DNA from: Pseudomonas anguilliseptica | GTDB lineage: Bacteria > Pseudomonadota > Gammaproteobacteria > Pseudomonadales > Pseudomonadaceae | DNA: 64,000 nucleotides | Assembly: GCF_900105355.1 (NCBI RefSeq) | Contig: NZ_FNSC01000001.1 | Location: forward strand, 2,046,001-2,110,000 | Direction: 5' to 3' | Shown here: positions 53,798-63,249 of the stretch, in pieces | Numbering within the stretch: position 1 is the stretch's first letter | Layout: the number at the start of each line of letters is the position of its first letter | Notes under the pieces: model-generated | The model's input: only the letters and a program-made list of their open reading frames with translations | Told to the model about the DNA's origin: nothing | Database searches by the model: none | Translations under genes and position numbers: made by a program

Positions 53798-56700
53798 GCC
53801 GATTTTCCTCGGGGCTGGCGGGCGATTCGGGCGTCGTCTCTAGGGCCAGGGTAGCCAGTTCGAACCAGAAAGTCGCGCCGTGACCGGGGCTGGAGTGGAA
53901 ACCGATCTTTCCGCCTATGCGTTCGATGATTTCCTTGCTGATCGCCAGGCCCAGGCCAGTGCCGCCTTTCTGCCGGGTGTCGGTGGCGTCGGCCTGGGAG
54001 AATTTGCTGAAAATCCGCGCCTGGAAATTTTCCGGCACACCGGGGCCGTGGTCGGTCACGCTGACGCGGACAAGCGCGTCGTGTTGCTCTACCCGCACTT
54101 CCACTGTTTGCCCCTGAGGCGAGAACTTCGCCGCATTTGATAGCAGGTTGGCCAGTACCTGGGCCAGACGCAGTTTGTCGACGCGCACGCGGGCCTGGGT
54201 CGGCGGGCCTTGTAGCTGCAGTTGCACCTGGTAGTGGCTGGCGTATGGCTGGTTTTCTTCGATGGCCTGTTCCAATAGTGGTTGCAGCGCTTCATCGTGC
54301 AGCTCGAAAAGCATCTTGCCGGCCACCAGCTTTTCCATATCGAGCAGGTCGTTGATCAGCAGGTTGAGGCGTTGGCTGTTGTCCTGGGCGATTTGTAGCA
54401 TCTGCTGAATAGCCTCAGGTACTTCGCCCAGCACGCCACCATTGATCAGGCCAAGTGAGCCTGAGATGGCGGTGAGCGGGGTGCGCAGTTCGTGGCTGAC
54501 GGTGGAGACGAATTCGTTTTTCATTCGCTCGATGCGTTTGCGCTCTTCGATATCCCGGATTACCGCGATAAAACGCCGCTCGCCCTGGTGGCTGATCTGC
54601 GAGATGGCCAGCTCGATGGTGAATGTCTCGCCATTGCTGCGCATGGCGGTCAGCTCGATTTCCTTGCCGAGCATCTGTTGGATGCCGGTTTTCAGGAAGT
54701 GGCTGAGGTAGCGTGCGCGCATCGAGCGCTGTGGTTCGGGCAATAGCAAGGTCCCGCGGTGCCCGGACACCTCCAGGTGGCTGTAGCCGAAGATGCGCTC
54801 GGCAGCGTGGTTGAAGGTTTCGATATAGCCCTGCTGATCGATGGTAATAATCGCGTCGAGCACGTTGTCGAGCAGGGCGCGTAGGTAGTCCTCGCGTTCC
54901 CTAATGGCCATTTCTGAAGCGATACGCTCGTTGAAGTCCTGAATCTGCACCACGAAGTGCACCGGCTTATCGTCGCTGTCGCGTACCAGCGATACGCTCA
55001 TCAGTACCCAGATGATCCGCCTCTGGCTGTCCAGGTAGCGTTTCTCCATCTGGTAGGTGCTGATCTCACCGGCTAGCAGCTCCTCAATATGCTGCAAGTC
55101 GGCTTCCAGGTCGTCTGGGTGGGTGATCTGCTGGAAGTCGCTGCACAGTAACTGCTCGCGGCTGTAGCCGAGCATTTCACAGAGTTGATCATTAACTTCC
55201 AGCCACTGCCCTTGCAGCGAGACCAGAGCCATGCCCTGAGGCGCCAGGCTGAACGCGTTGCTGAAGCGCTGCTGGCTAAGGCGCAGCTGATCCTCCACCG
55301 CCTTGCGGTCGCTGATGTCCCAGATAAAGCCGGAAATCCATTGCAGCTCGCCGTGGTTATCGTATTCGCCGCGGCCCTTTTCCCGTACCCAGACGCTGTG
55401 GCCGTCGGCATGCAGCAGGCGGTAGGTCAGCTCGAAGGATTCCTGGCGCTCGATAGCAGCTACTGCGCGGTAGGTGATGGGCAGGTCGTCGGGATGCACC
55501 ACGCTGGAAAAGCTGCGTACGCGGTTGTTGATAAAGTCGCTAGCCGGGTAGCCGCTGAACGCTTGAATTTCTTCACTGAGGTAGCTCATCGACCAGTCGG
55601 CATCGTTGCGGCAGCGGTACACCGCGCCTGGCAGGCTGCTGACCAGGCCACGGAAACGACTTTCGCTTTTTTGCAGGGCGCGGGTGGTCTGCTGCAGGTC
55701 GTTGATATCGCTGGCGATGCCCAGGTAACCGGTGATCACCCCTTCGGCATTCCGCATGGCGCTGACGGTGAGGTTGACGATGCGTTGCTCGCCGTTTTTG
55801 CGCCGGTAGGTCCACTGGCGGGTTTCCGGCTCGCCCAGGTCGGGGAGGCGAGTAAACACCGTAAAACCGCTGACTTCAGTGCCGAACTGATGACTTAGTT
55901 GCTGACCACGCTCCTGTATTTCCTCGGCCAAGTGGAACAGCGCCGGACTGTGCCGACCGATCACTTCTGCGCTGCGATAACCCAGCAGGCGTTCGGCGCC
56001 GGAATTGAACAGGGTGATCAGGCCGTCGCAGTCGCTGGTGATGATCGCCACGCCGGTGGCCGAGTCGAGCACCGCTTGCAGGAAGCGTCGTGCCTCTCGC
56101 GTCTGCTCTTCATGGCGCATGCGCTCCAGGGTGGCGCCGACCCAGCGGGCGAACAGGCGTATGAATTCTTCGTCGGCATCGTCAAACGCTGTGCTGCGCA
56201 CTTCGCTTGAGGCGAAGCACAGGGTGCCGAAGCGCTTGCCAGCGACCCAGATACTGGTGCCGATATAGCTTTCCAGGGCGAACAGTGGGTAGCAGGGGTG
56301 TGCGGCATGTTCGCTTTGGCCCATGGCTGCAATGGCCAGCACATCGTTGCTGCGCAGGGTGATGCTGCAATAGGTGTCGCCGAGGGTAAAGCACTGGCCG
56401 TCCTGCAGGGTATCGGGCGGCGACACCTGCACCCTGACCTGGTAGGTGTCCGCGTCGATCTGACTGATGATGCCGATCGGCATGCCATAGAACTCGGCGC
56501 CCAGCTGCAGGGCTTGGCGCAGTTGCTCGTGGGTGCTCAGTTTCGGCAGTGCGGCAATCTCGTTGAGCGCGCGCAGGGCTGCCTGCTGGCGCTGCATGCG
56601 CTGCTGGGTCTGCGTGCGCTGGGTATCGCGACGCAGGGCTTCAAGTAACTGGCCGAGGGTGGTCAGCAGCGGTTGCAGTTGGGCGGCGAACTGTTCGTCG

Positions 56701-58271
56701 TAGCCGCCTGTGCGATTGGCCAGGCCGAGCATGCCGCGCAGCTCGCCGTTGGCGTGAATGGGCAGGCCGGCAAACGCCAGCAAGGGCGGATGCCCCGGCG
56801 GCAGACCAGCGCTGTGCGGGTGATTGATCGGGTCGTTGCTGATCAGCATCTGACCGCTGCGGATCACCTGGCCGAACAGGGTGTCGAGGTTGCGAAATTC
56901 CAGGCCCTGCGGCGCATGGGCGGCATAGAAGGCGCGGCTTTGTGCGTCCCAGGCGATATTGCTGATGGCGAAGGTGCGCAGAAAAGGCGTGCCGGCTTCG
57001 TCATGGCGGATTTCCCCGACAAAGCCGAACTGGCTGGCGCTGACCTCGAGAATGCGCCCGAGCAGGGTGTCGAAAGCCTCGCGCTGGTTGTCCGCGTTGA
57101 TATAGGCCGCCTGGGTCTGGGTAATCAATGCCAGCAACTGGCGCGACTCTTCAGATTGCTGGTGCTTGTTTTGCAGCTCGGCGTGGTGGCGGCGCATGAC
57201 CAGTTGGCTGCTGTGCCTTGTGGCCTGCAACAGCAACAGCAAGAGCATTTCCGCGGCGAGCCAGGCCAGCAGCCACTTGATTACCAGCCAGCGCTTGTCG
57301 CGCTGGTGCAGGTTGTACAGCGCGGTGATATCGCGCCAGGTCAGGGCCAGTAGCGGGCTGCCGATATTGGCAGGATCAGCCTGATAGCCGTTCAAATACA
57401 CCTGGTTGAGCAGGTAGGTGCGGCCTTGAACGTCGAGTAGCTTGAAGGTATTGCCTGCTTCGGGGTCTGGCAGACGATGTTGTGTTTGCCAGCGCTGCAC
57501 CTGCACCTGGGAATAACCTGCCAGGTGCCATTGATTGCGCTTTGTAACCGGTGCGCGCAACGTTTCACCGCTACTGCCTGGCGCTCGTAGTTGGCGCTTG
57601 ATCAGTAAGGCCACTCCTGCATCCAGTTCGCGGTCCAGCTGTTGCAGGTTGCTCAGCACATCCAGGCTCACCTCCAGCGCGCCGACACTCAGCAGGCCTG
57701 CTGGGCTTTCCACCTGCAGGGGCACGATGGCGCGCATGCTCAGGTTGTCGCCACTGGTCGCCAGGCCTGCAGTTGCCACCCCATAGTTCAGGCTGTCGAG
57801 CAGCATGGGCCGCTGTGCAGCAGGGAAGTCAGCAAACCACTGCGGCTTATGCACCCGCAGCAGCACCTCGGCCGTAGGCGCCAGATGCACATACAGGGCG
57901 AACGGGCGGATGCCTTGCAGGTTGCGCCAGCGCGGGGCGATACGGGTGTACAACTGGCTGCGGATGGCACTCAGGCTGTGTGTGTCTGTCGGATCATTGC
58001 TTTGCAGCGCATAGGCCTGGCGCACCAGCTCGACCAGCCAGGAGTCGGCGGCAATGGTTTCGGCCAGCAGCTGCGCCTGTTGCTGCAGCTCCTGCTGGCT
58101 GTTGCGCAGGGTCAGGCTTTGCAGTTCATGCTGCTTGGCGATTTGCAGGTTCCACAGGGTTTCCCGCTCATTCAGGGCAAAGCCGCCGAGCACACTGAAA
58201 AACAGCGCCAGGCCCAGGCTGCCGAGGCCGACAATCCAGTGGATGGTGTTGGGTTTGAATGGCTTAAGCAT
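53790..58271 (-). CDS. Large membrane sensor histidine kinase with GAF and multiple PAS domains
   Basis: This 1,493-residue kinase has two membrane segments (about 10-30 and 335-355), flanking a periplasmic sensor. Then follow GAF-type domains (about 385-550 and 590-750), at least three or four PAS/PAC domains (about 760-1230), a HisKA domain (SHELRTPLTAISGSLGL, about residue 1250) and an HATPase (GTGLGLAISKEIIERI near 1450). There is no receiver of its own; the partners are the CheY and Hpt-REC-REC-GGDEF proteins that follow. The signal is unknown. Confidence 0.9.
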   Translation of the reverse strand: MLKPFKPNTIHWIVGLGSLGLALFFSVLGGFALNERETLWNLQIAKQHELQSLTLRNSQQELQQQAQLLAETIAADSWLVELVRQAYALQSNDPTDTHSLSAIRSQLYTRIAPRWRNLQGIRPFALYVHLAPTAEVLLRVHKPQWFADFPAAQRPMLLDSLNYGVATAGLATSGDNLSMRAIVPLQVESPAGLLSVGALEVSLDVLSNLQQLDRELDAGVALLIKRQLRAPGSSGETLRAPVTKRNQWHLAGYSQVQVQRWQTQHRLPDPEAGNTFKLLDVQGRTYLLNQVYLNGYQADPANIGSPLLALTWRDITALYNLHQRDKRWLVIKWLLAWLAAEMLLLLLLQATRHSSQLVMRRHHAELQNKHQQSEESRQLLALITQTQAAYINADNQREAFDTLLGRILEVSASQFGFVGEIRHDEAGTPFLRTFAISNIAWDAQSRAFYAAHAPQGLEFRNLDTLFGQVIRSGQMLISNDPINHPHSAGLPPGHPPLLAFAGLPIHANGELRGMLGLANRTGGYDEQFAAQLQPLLTTLGQLLEALRRDTQRTQTQQRMQRQQAALRALNEIAALPKLSTHEQLRQALQLGAEFYGMPIGIISQIDADTYQVRVQVSPPDTLQDGQCFTLGDTYCSITLRSNDVLAIAAMGQSEHAAHPCYPLFALESYIGTSIWVAGKRFGTLCFASSEVRSTAFDDADEEFIRLFARWVGATLERMRHEEQTREARRFLQAVLDSATGVAIITSDCDGLITLFNSGAERLLGYRSAEVIGRHSPALFHLAEEIQERGQQLSHQFGTEVSGFTVFTRLPDLGEPETRQWTYRRKNGEQRIVNLTVSAMRNAEGVITGYLGIASDINDLQQTTRALQKSESRFRGLVSSLPGAVYRCRNDADWSMSYLSEEIQAFSGYPASDFINNRVRSFSSVVHPDDLPITYRAVAAIERQESFELTYRLLHADGHSVWVREKGRGEYDNHGELQWISGFIWDISDRKAVEDQLRLSQQRFSNAFSLAPQGMALVSLQGQWLEVNDQLCEMLGYSREQLLCSDFQQITHPDDLEADLQHIEELLAGEISTYQMEKRYLDSQRRIIWVLMSVSLVRDSDDKPVHFVVQIQDFNERIASEMAIREREDYLRALLDNVLDAIITIDQQGYIETFNHAAERIFGYSHLEVSGHRGTLLLPEPQRSMRARYLSHFLKTGIQQMLGKEIELTAMRSNGETFTIELAISQISHQGERRFIAVIRDIEERKRIERMKNEFVSTVSHELRTPLTAISGSLGLINGGVLGEVPEAIQQMLQIAQDNSQRLNLLINDLLDMEKLVAGKMLFELHDEALQPLLEQAIEENQPYASHYQVQLQLQGPPTQARVRVDKLRLAQVLANLLSNAAKFSPQGQTVEVRVEQHDALVRVSVTDHGPGVPENFQARIFSKFSQADATDTRQKGGTGLGLAISKEIIERIGGKIGFHSSPGHGATFWFELATLALETTPESPASPEENRHA

Positions 58272-58311
58272 CCATCCGCTCCATCGCCTGGCTAGGCATG
58301 CAGAACGTCAC

Positions 58312-59445
58312 TCAGCTCAGCCCCGCCAGTCGGCGCAGGCGCGCCAGCTCAGGGTCATCAGGTGCGCTGTTGAGTTCGCAGGCGGCCAGGCGCATGAGGA
58401 TGTTCTCGCGTTTGACGTTATTGGCCGGCAGGTTGTAGCACGCGCCGATCAGCTCGCGCAGCTGCATTGGCAAGTGCCATTGGGCCTTGATGCTGATGGC
58501 AAAGGGGCTGCTGAACTGATCGAGTGCCTGCATAACCTGGGCCTCGCTGAAGCTTTGTCCGCTGTCCTGCCACACCTGCGCCAGATACAGCACACAGAGC
58601 TCGCCCATACGGTGTAACAGCGCGGCGGTATGGAAGGGGGCAGGGTCCATGGCGCACTGACGGGCGAGGTGGGTGCTGCGTTCGATCAGCTGCTCGGTAC
58701 TGTCCAGATGCGCCTGGGCAAACAGGCGCAGCAGGGCGTTATCCAGCGCGCTGCATTGGCGTAGGGCCAGGCTCAGTGCCAGGTTGAGGCTGTTGATCGC
58801 GCCGAGTTTGTGCAGCGCCTCAAGTAGATTGGTGCAGGGTTTTTCGACTTGGTTGTAGGCACTGCTGTTGGCCACGGCGAGCAGGCGCGCGCTAAGTGCT
58901 GGATCGTGCTGCCACTCGTTGGCCAGCTCGCGCAGGTCGATCTGCTCGCCCTTGAAGTTTTGCAGCAGACGATCACGCACATGCGCCTTGAGTGGTAATT
59001 GCAAGGCGCTGCTGGGCAGGCTGCGCAGGTGGTCGAGCAGGTCGTGCGGGGTGTTGCTAGCCTGGGATGGCTGCTCGTCGTTGTCTGCGGGCAATAGGGT
59101 TGCCAGGCAAGCCGCAACATGCGCGGCCTGGAAGGGTTTGCTGATAAAAGTGCTGATTTTCAGGGCACGCACGGCCAGTACGCTGGCGCGGTCGGAGCGG
59201 CCAGTGATCACCACCAGCGGCGTGCTGCTGTTGTCGCGGCGTACCTGCTCGAGCAGGCGCGTGCCGGGGCCATCCGGCAGGTTCCAGTCGCAGATGACCA
59301 TGTCGGCCGGGCGCTGCTGCCATTCGCGCAGGGCCGCGCTGACGTTCTCCAGGCATACCACCTGGCAGCAGGGGCGCAGGCTGAGGACGATCTGCTTGAG
59401 TAGATCGGCGATCCAGCTGTCGTCTTCCAGAATCATGATCCGCAT
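58312..59445 (-). CDS. Response regulator with HDOD output domain
   Basis: This 377-residue protein has an N-terminal receiver (MILEDDSWIADLL; phospho-acceptor D in MVICDWNLPDGPG; K in FISKPFQAA) and a C-terminal HDOD domain (about 150-340, LANEWQHDPALSARLLAVAN). HDOD proteins take part in signalling and motility, often beside c-di-GMP proteins. It lies 40 nt upstream of the kinase in the same direction. Confidence 0.9.
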   Translation of the reverse strand: MRIMILEDDSWIADLLKQIVLSLRPCCQVVCLENVSAALREWQQRPADMVICDWNLPDGPGTRLLEQVRRDNSSTPLVVITGRSDRASVLAVRALKISTFISKPFQAAHVAACLATLLPADNDEQPSQASNTPHDLLDHLRSLPSSALQLPLKAHVRDRLLQNFKGEQIDLRELANEWQHDPALSARLLAVANSSAYNQVEKPCTNLLEALHKLGAINSLNLALSLALRQCSALDNALLRLFAQAHLDSTEQLIERSTHLARQCAMDPAPFHTAALLHRMGELCVLYLAQVWQDSGQSFSEAQVMQALDQFSSPFAISIKAQWHLPMQLRELIGACYNLPANNVKRENILMRLAACELNSAPDDPELARLRRLAGLS

Positions 59446-59455
59446 ACGGGGTGCC

Positions 59456-61744
59456 TTAGTTCGTTGTTGCGGCGCTCAGTGCCAAGTGTGTGGCCAGCTG
59501 CTTTGCAGGTTGCGGACGGCCGAAATAATAGCCTTGGGCGTGGTCGCAGCCGAGTTTCTGGAGCAATTCGGCCTGTTCGAGCTGTTCAATCCCTTCTGCC
59601 AGCACCTTGAGGCCCATGCTGTGGCCGAGGGCGATCACCGCGCGGGTGATGGCTATATCATCCTGATCATGCGGCAGGCCGCTGACAAAGCTCTGGTCGA
59701 GTTTGAGTTTGTGTACCGGCAGACGCTTGAGGCGTGCCAGGGAGCTGTAGCCGGTGCCGAAGTCATCGATGGCCAGGCGTATACCGAGGGCGCGCAGGCG
59801 TTCGAGCAAGGCCAGGGCTGCGTCGGGGTTTTCCATCACCGCGCTTTCGGTGACTTCCAGCTCCAGGTGCGCCGGGGCGAGGCCGGTATCGCGCAATACC
59901 TCGGCCACCCGCAGGTCGAGCTCGCCACGGCCGAACAGGCGGCTGGAGACATTCACCGCGACAAACCTCAGCTGATGTCCGGCGAGTTGCCAGGCGACCA
60001 TCTGCCGGCAACTCTGTTCCAGCACCCAGGCGTCGATGGCGCCGATCAATCCGGTCTCTTCGGCAATCGGGATAAATTCGCCGGGCGCCACCAGCCCGCG
60101 TTGCGGATGCTGCCAGCGCACCAGGGCTTCGACGCCGATCATCTCCTGGCTGCGCAGGCAGATCAGTGGCTGGTAATAGACGCGCAGTTCCTGATGATCG
60201 AGGGCATGGCGCAGGGCGCTGGCCAGCTCGACCCGCTGGCGCGCGTGTTCGGTCAGTTCCTGGCTGTAGAAAGCATAGCTTTCGCGGCCACTGTTTTTTG
60301 CCTTGAACAGCGCGGAGTCCGCGTTGCGCAGTACCTGGCCAACATCACTGGCCTCACTGGGATACAGGCTGATGCCGATGCTGGCGGTGATAAACAGCTC
60401 CTGCTGGCTGGTTTTGAAGGGCTGGGTCAGGCAGGCCTGTAGACGTTGGGCAATCACTGCCGCCTGTTCGGCGCTGCTGCAGCTTTCATCGAGTAGGCCA
60501 AACTCGTCGCCGCCCAGGCGCGCGAGCGTCATGCGTTTGCCGAGCTGTTGGCTAAGGCGCTCGCCGACGTCCTTGAGCAGCAAATCGCCAATGGTGTGGC
60601 CGAGGCTTTCGTTGATGTGCTTGAAGTGGTCGAGGTCGATCAACAGCACCGCACCACTCAGCTCATCGTGTTTGGCACGTTCGAGGGCGTGTTCGACACG
60701 CTCGGTGAACAGCAGGCGGTTGGGCAGGTTGCTTAACGGGTCGTGATGCGCCAGGTAATCCAGCTCGTGTTGTGAGCGTTTTAGCGCGCTGATATCAGAG
60801 AACACCGCGACGTAGTGGCTGATTTCGCCCAGTTCATCGTGGATCACCCGGATGCATTGCCACTGCGGGTAAATCTCGCCGCTCTTGCGCCGGTTCCACA
60901 CCTCGCCACTCCAGGCTCCGCGGCTTTGCAGGGCATTCCACAGACTTTCATAGAAGCCTTTATCGTGCCGCCCGGATTTCAGCATGCTCGGTGACTGGCC
61001 GAGAATCTCTTCCTGGCTGTAACCGGTGATGCGACTAAAGGCCGGGTTGCAGTGGACGATACGCTGCTGCGCATCGGTGACCAGTACACCTTCCTGGGTG
61101 GCATCGAATACTGCTGCAGCCTGGCGCAGGCTGTCTTCGTCCTTGCGCCGCTGGGTGATGTCGCTGGCGGTGCCGATCAGGCGTTCGGCCTGGTTGTGAT
61201 CGTCGAGCAATAGGCGGCCACGTGACTGAATCCAGCGGTAGCTGCCGTCCTCATGCCGCAGGCGATAGTTGACCTCGTAAGGCGCCGGGTTGCGCGCGGC
61301 CAGACGCTGCTCCAGGTTGCTGTCGAAACTGGCGCGGTCATCGGCGTGCAGGCGTTGCAGCCAGTGTTGTGGGTCTGTGCCCAGGGCATCGGGAGGCAGG
61401 CCGAGCAGAGCCGCATAACCAGGGGAGAAATACAGCGTCTGGGTCTGCAGATCCCAGTCCCATATACCATCTTTGGCCGCTTCCAGTGCCTGATGCAGGC
61501 GCTTCTCGCTGCGCTGCAATGCTTGATGCGTCTGGCGCTGCTGCGCGTGGTGGGTGCGCAGCACGGCGTACAGCAGGCCTGCGGTAAGCAGCACAAACGC
61601 CAGCCCCTTGAACAGTTGCGCGCGTTCCAGTTGCGGCAGCGACAGGCCGAGGGCGACCAGCAAGCCGTCGCTGAACAGCACCCAGAGAGCAGCGGCGAGC
61701 ATATAGCTGAGAGTCAGGCGCCAAGCGCCTTGTGGTGCATTCAT
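59456..61744 (-). CDS. Membrane PAS-GGDEF-EAL protein
   Basis: This 762-residue protein has two N-terminal membrane segments (about 10-30 and 42-62), two PAS/PAC domains (about 85-205 and 210-325), GGDEF (LARLGGDEFGLLDES) and EAL (MIGVEALVRWQHP; AIDDFGTGYSSLARL). Both active sites look intact, so it may be bifunctional or mainly a phosphodiesterase. It stands divergent from desA, the same arrangement seen for PA0285 and PA0286 in P. aeruginosa (from memory). Confidence 0.9.
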   Translation of the reverse strand: MNAPQGAWRLTLSYMLAAALWVLFSDGLLVALGLSLPQLERAQLFKGLAFVLLTAGLLYAVLRTHHAQQRQTHQALQRSEKRLHQALEAAKDGIWDWDLQTQTLYFSPGYAALLGLPPDALGTDPQHWLQRLHADDRASFDSNLEQRLAARNPAPYEVNYRLRHEDGSYRWIQSRGRLLLDDHNQAERLIGTASDITQRRKDEDSLRQAAAVFDATQEGVLVTDAQQRIVHCNPAFSRITGYSQEEILGQSPSMLKSGRHDKGFYESLWNALQSRGAWSGEVWNRRKSGEIYPQWQCIRVIHDELGEISHYVAVFSDISALKRSQHELDYLAHHDPLSNLPNRLLFTERVEHALERAKHDELSGAVLLIDLDHFKHINESLGHTIGDLLLKDVGERLSQQLGKRMTLARLGGDEFGLLDESCSSAEQAAVIAQRLQACLTQPFKTSQQELFITASIGISLYPSEASDVGQVLRNADSALFKAKNSGRESYAFYSQELTEHARQRVELASALRHALDHQELRVYYQPLICLRSQEMIGVEALVRWQHPQRGLVAPGEFIPIAEETGLIGAIDAWVLEQSCRQMVAWQLAGHQLRFVAVNVSSRLFGRGELDLRVAEVLRDTGLAPAHLELEVTESAVMENPDAALALLERLRALGIRLAIDDFGTGYSSLARLKRLPVHKLKLDQSFVSGLPHDQDDIAITRAVIALGHSMGLKVLAEGIEQLEQAELLQKLGCDHAQGYYFGRPQPAKQLATHLALSAATTN

Positions 61745-61912
61745 GGGGTTTAAGTCAGTCCTTTGTCTAAGACCGGCAGTATAGATGCTGATAAGGGGGC
61801 GGCATTCTTATGCAAAAGACCAACTGGTTTTCTGATCCTGGTCAGGGATAATGGCTGGCGACGTGTGCTAACAATAAGCGGCGTCTTTCCTTCTGCACGA
61901 GGCACACGATCC

Positions 61913-63100
61913 ATGTGGTACAACGGTTTTCTTGACCTGTCGATCTGGCAGTTGATCGCGGTCACCCTGCTGATGACGCACGTGACCATCGTCAGCGTCA
62001 CGGTTTATCTGCATCGCTACTCGGCGCATCGCGCCCTCGAATTGCATCCGGCGCTGAAACACTTCTTCCGCTTCTGGCTGTGGTTGACCACGGCGCAGAA
62101 TACCCGCGAGTGGGCCGCGATTCACCGTAAGCACCACGCCAAATGCGAAACCGTCGATGACCCGCACAGCCCGGTGATCAAGGGCCTGAGCACCGTACTG
62201 CGCAAGGGTGCGGAGCTGTACCGCGAAGAAGCGCAGAACCCGGAAACCCTGCGCATCTACGGCAAGAACTGCCCCGAAGACTGGATCGAGCGCAACCTCT
62301 ACTCGCGCTTCCCGGTTGGCGGCGTGGCGCTTATGGGGACCATCGACCTGGCCCTGTTTGGCGCTGCCGGCATCACCATCTGGGCAATCCAGATGATGTG
62401 GATTCCGGTGTGGGCGGCGGGCGTGATCAACGGTCTCGGCCATGCTGTCGGCTATCGCAACTTCGAGTGCCGCGATGCGGCGACCAATCTGCTGCCCTGG
62501 GGCATCCTGATCGGCGGCGAAGAGCTGCATAACAACCACCACACCTACCCGAACTCGGCCAAGCTGTCGGTGAAGAAGTGGGAATTCGATATGGGCTGGT
62601 TCTGGATCAAGCTGTTCAGCCTGCTTGGCCTGGCCCAGGTGCAGCGTGTAGCGCCCATCGCCCATCGTGTCGAAGGCAAGCGCAGCCTGGACATGGACAC
62701 CGCCATGGCCATTCTCAACAACCGTTTCCAGATCATGGCGCAGTACCGCAAGCTGGTGATTGCACCACTGGTGCAGCAGGAACTGGCCAAGGCCGATGCC
62801 TCGGTACGCCATCATTTCCACCGCGCCAAGCGCTTGTTGTCGCGTGAGCCGAGCCTGCTCGATGAAGGCCATCAGGCGCGTATCCAGCGCATGCTGGAGC
62901 AGAGCCAGGCGCTCAAGGTGATTTACGAGAAGCGCCTGGCCCTGCAGCAGATCTGGGTGAAAACCAGCGCCAATGGCCACGACATGCTTGAGGCCATCAA
63001 ACACTGGGTCAGTGATGCCGAAGCCAGCGGTATTCAGTCGCTGCGCGAGTTTGCCGAGCAGCTGAAAACCTACTCGTTGCGTCCTGCAGGGGCCGTCTAA
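61913..63100 (+). CDS. desA: Membrane fatty acid desaturase (delta-9 type)
   Basis: This 395-residue di-iron membrane enzyme introduces a double bond into acyl chains. The three histidine boxes are present: HRYSAH, HRKHH and HNNHH. Hydrophobic pairs lie at about residues 8-30 and 155-185. ATG 61913 is chosen because the family starts MWYNGFLDLSIWQLIAV; the frame is open back to 61763 but without family similarity. A soluble helical C-terminal part (about 270-395) is typical of the Pseudomonas protein. Confidence 0.93.
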   Translation: MWYNGFLDLSIWQLIAVTLLMTHVTIVSVTVYLHRYSAHRALELHPALKHFFRFWLWLTTAQNTREWAAIHRKHHAKCETVDDPHSPVIKGLSTVLRKGAELYREEAQNPETLRIYGKNCPEDWIERNLYSRFPVGGVALMGTIDLALFGAAGITIWAIQMMWIPVWAAGVINGLGHAVGYRNFECRDAATNLLPWGILIGGEELHNNHHTYPNSAKLSVKKWEFDMGWFWIKLFSLLGLAQVQRVAPIAHRVEGKRSLDMDTAMAILNNRFQIMAQYRKLVIAPLVQQELAKADASVRHHFHRAKRLLSREPSLLDEGHQARIQRMLEQSQALKVIYEKRLALQQIWVKTSANGHDMLEAIKHWVSDAEASGIQSLREFAEQLKTYSLRPAGAV

Positions 63101-63117
63101 CGCCTGCGCTGTCGCTC

Positions 63118-63142
63118 AAGCCCGCCACTTGGCGGGCTTTTG
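63118..63142 (+). terminator. Intrinsic terminator after desA
   Basis: AAGCCCGCC pairs with GGCGGGCTT across ACTT and is followed by TTTG. Confidence 0.85.
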
Positions 63143-63249
63143 CTATCTGAGTTGCGCCCGGCGGTTGTCGCGGGGTGATGATGCAAATGCCCCCCGACCC
63201 TTGTTTATTTCTGGCGTATGCTTCAGCCATTGCCCGGTAACTGAGTGCA

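Noticed and set aside
61868..63004. Minus-strand frame opposite desA
   Set aside because: DesA has all three histidine boxes and family length on the plus strand; the opposite frame has no motif.
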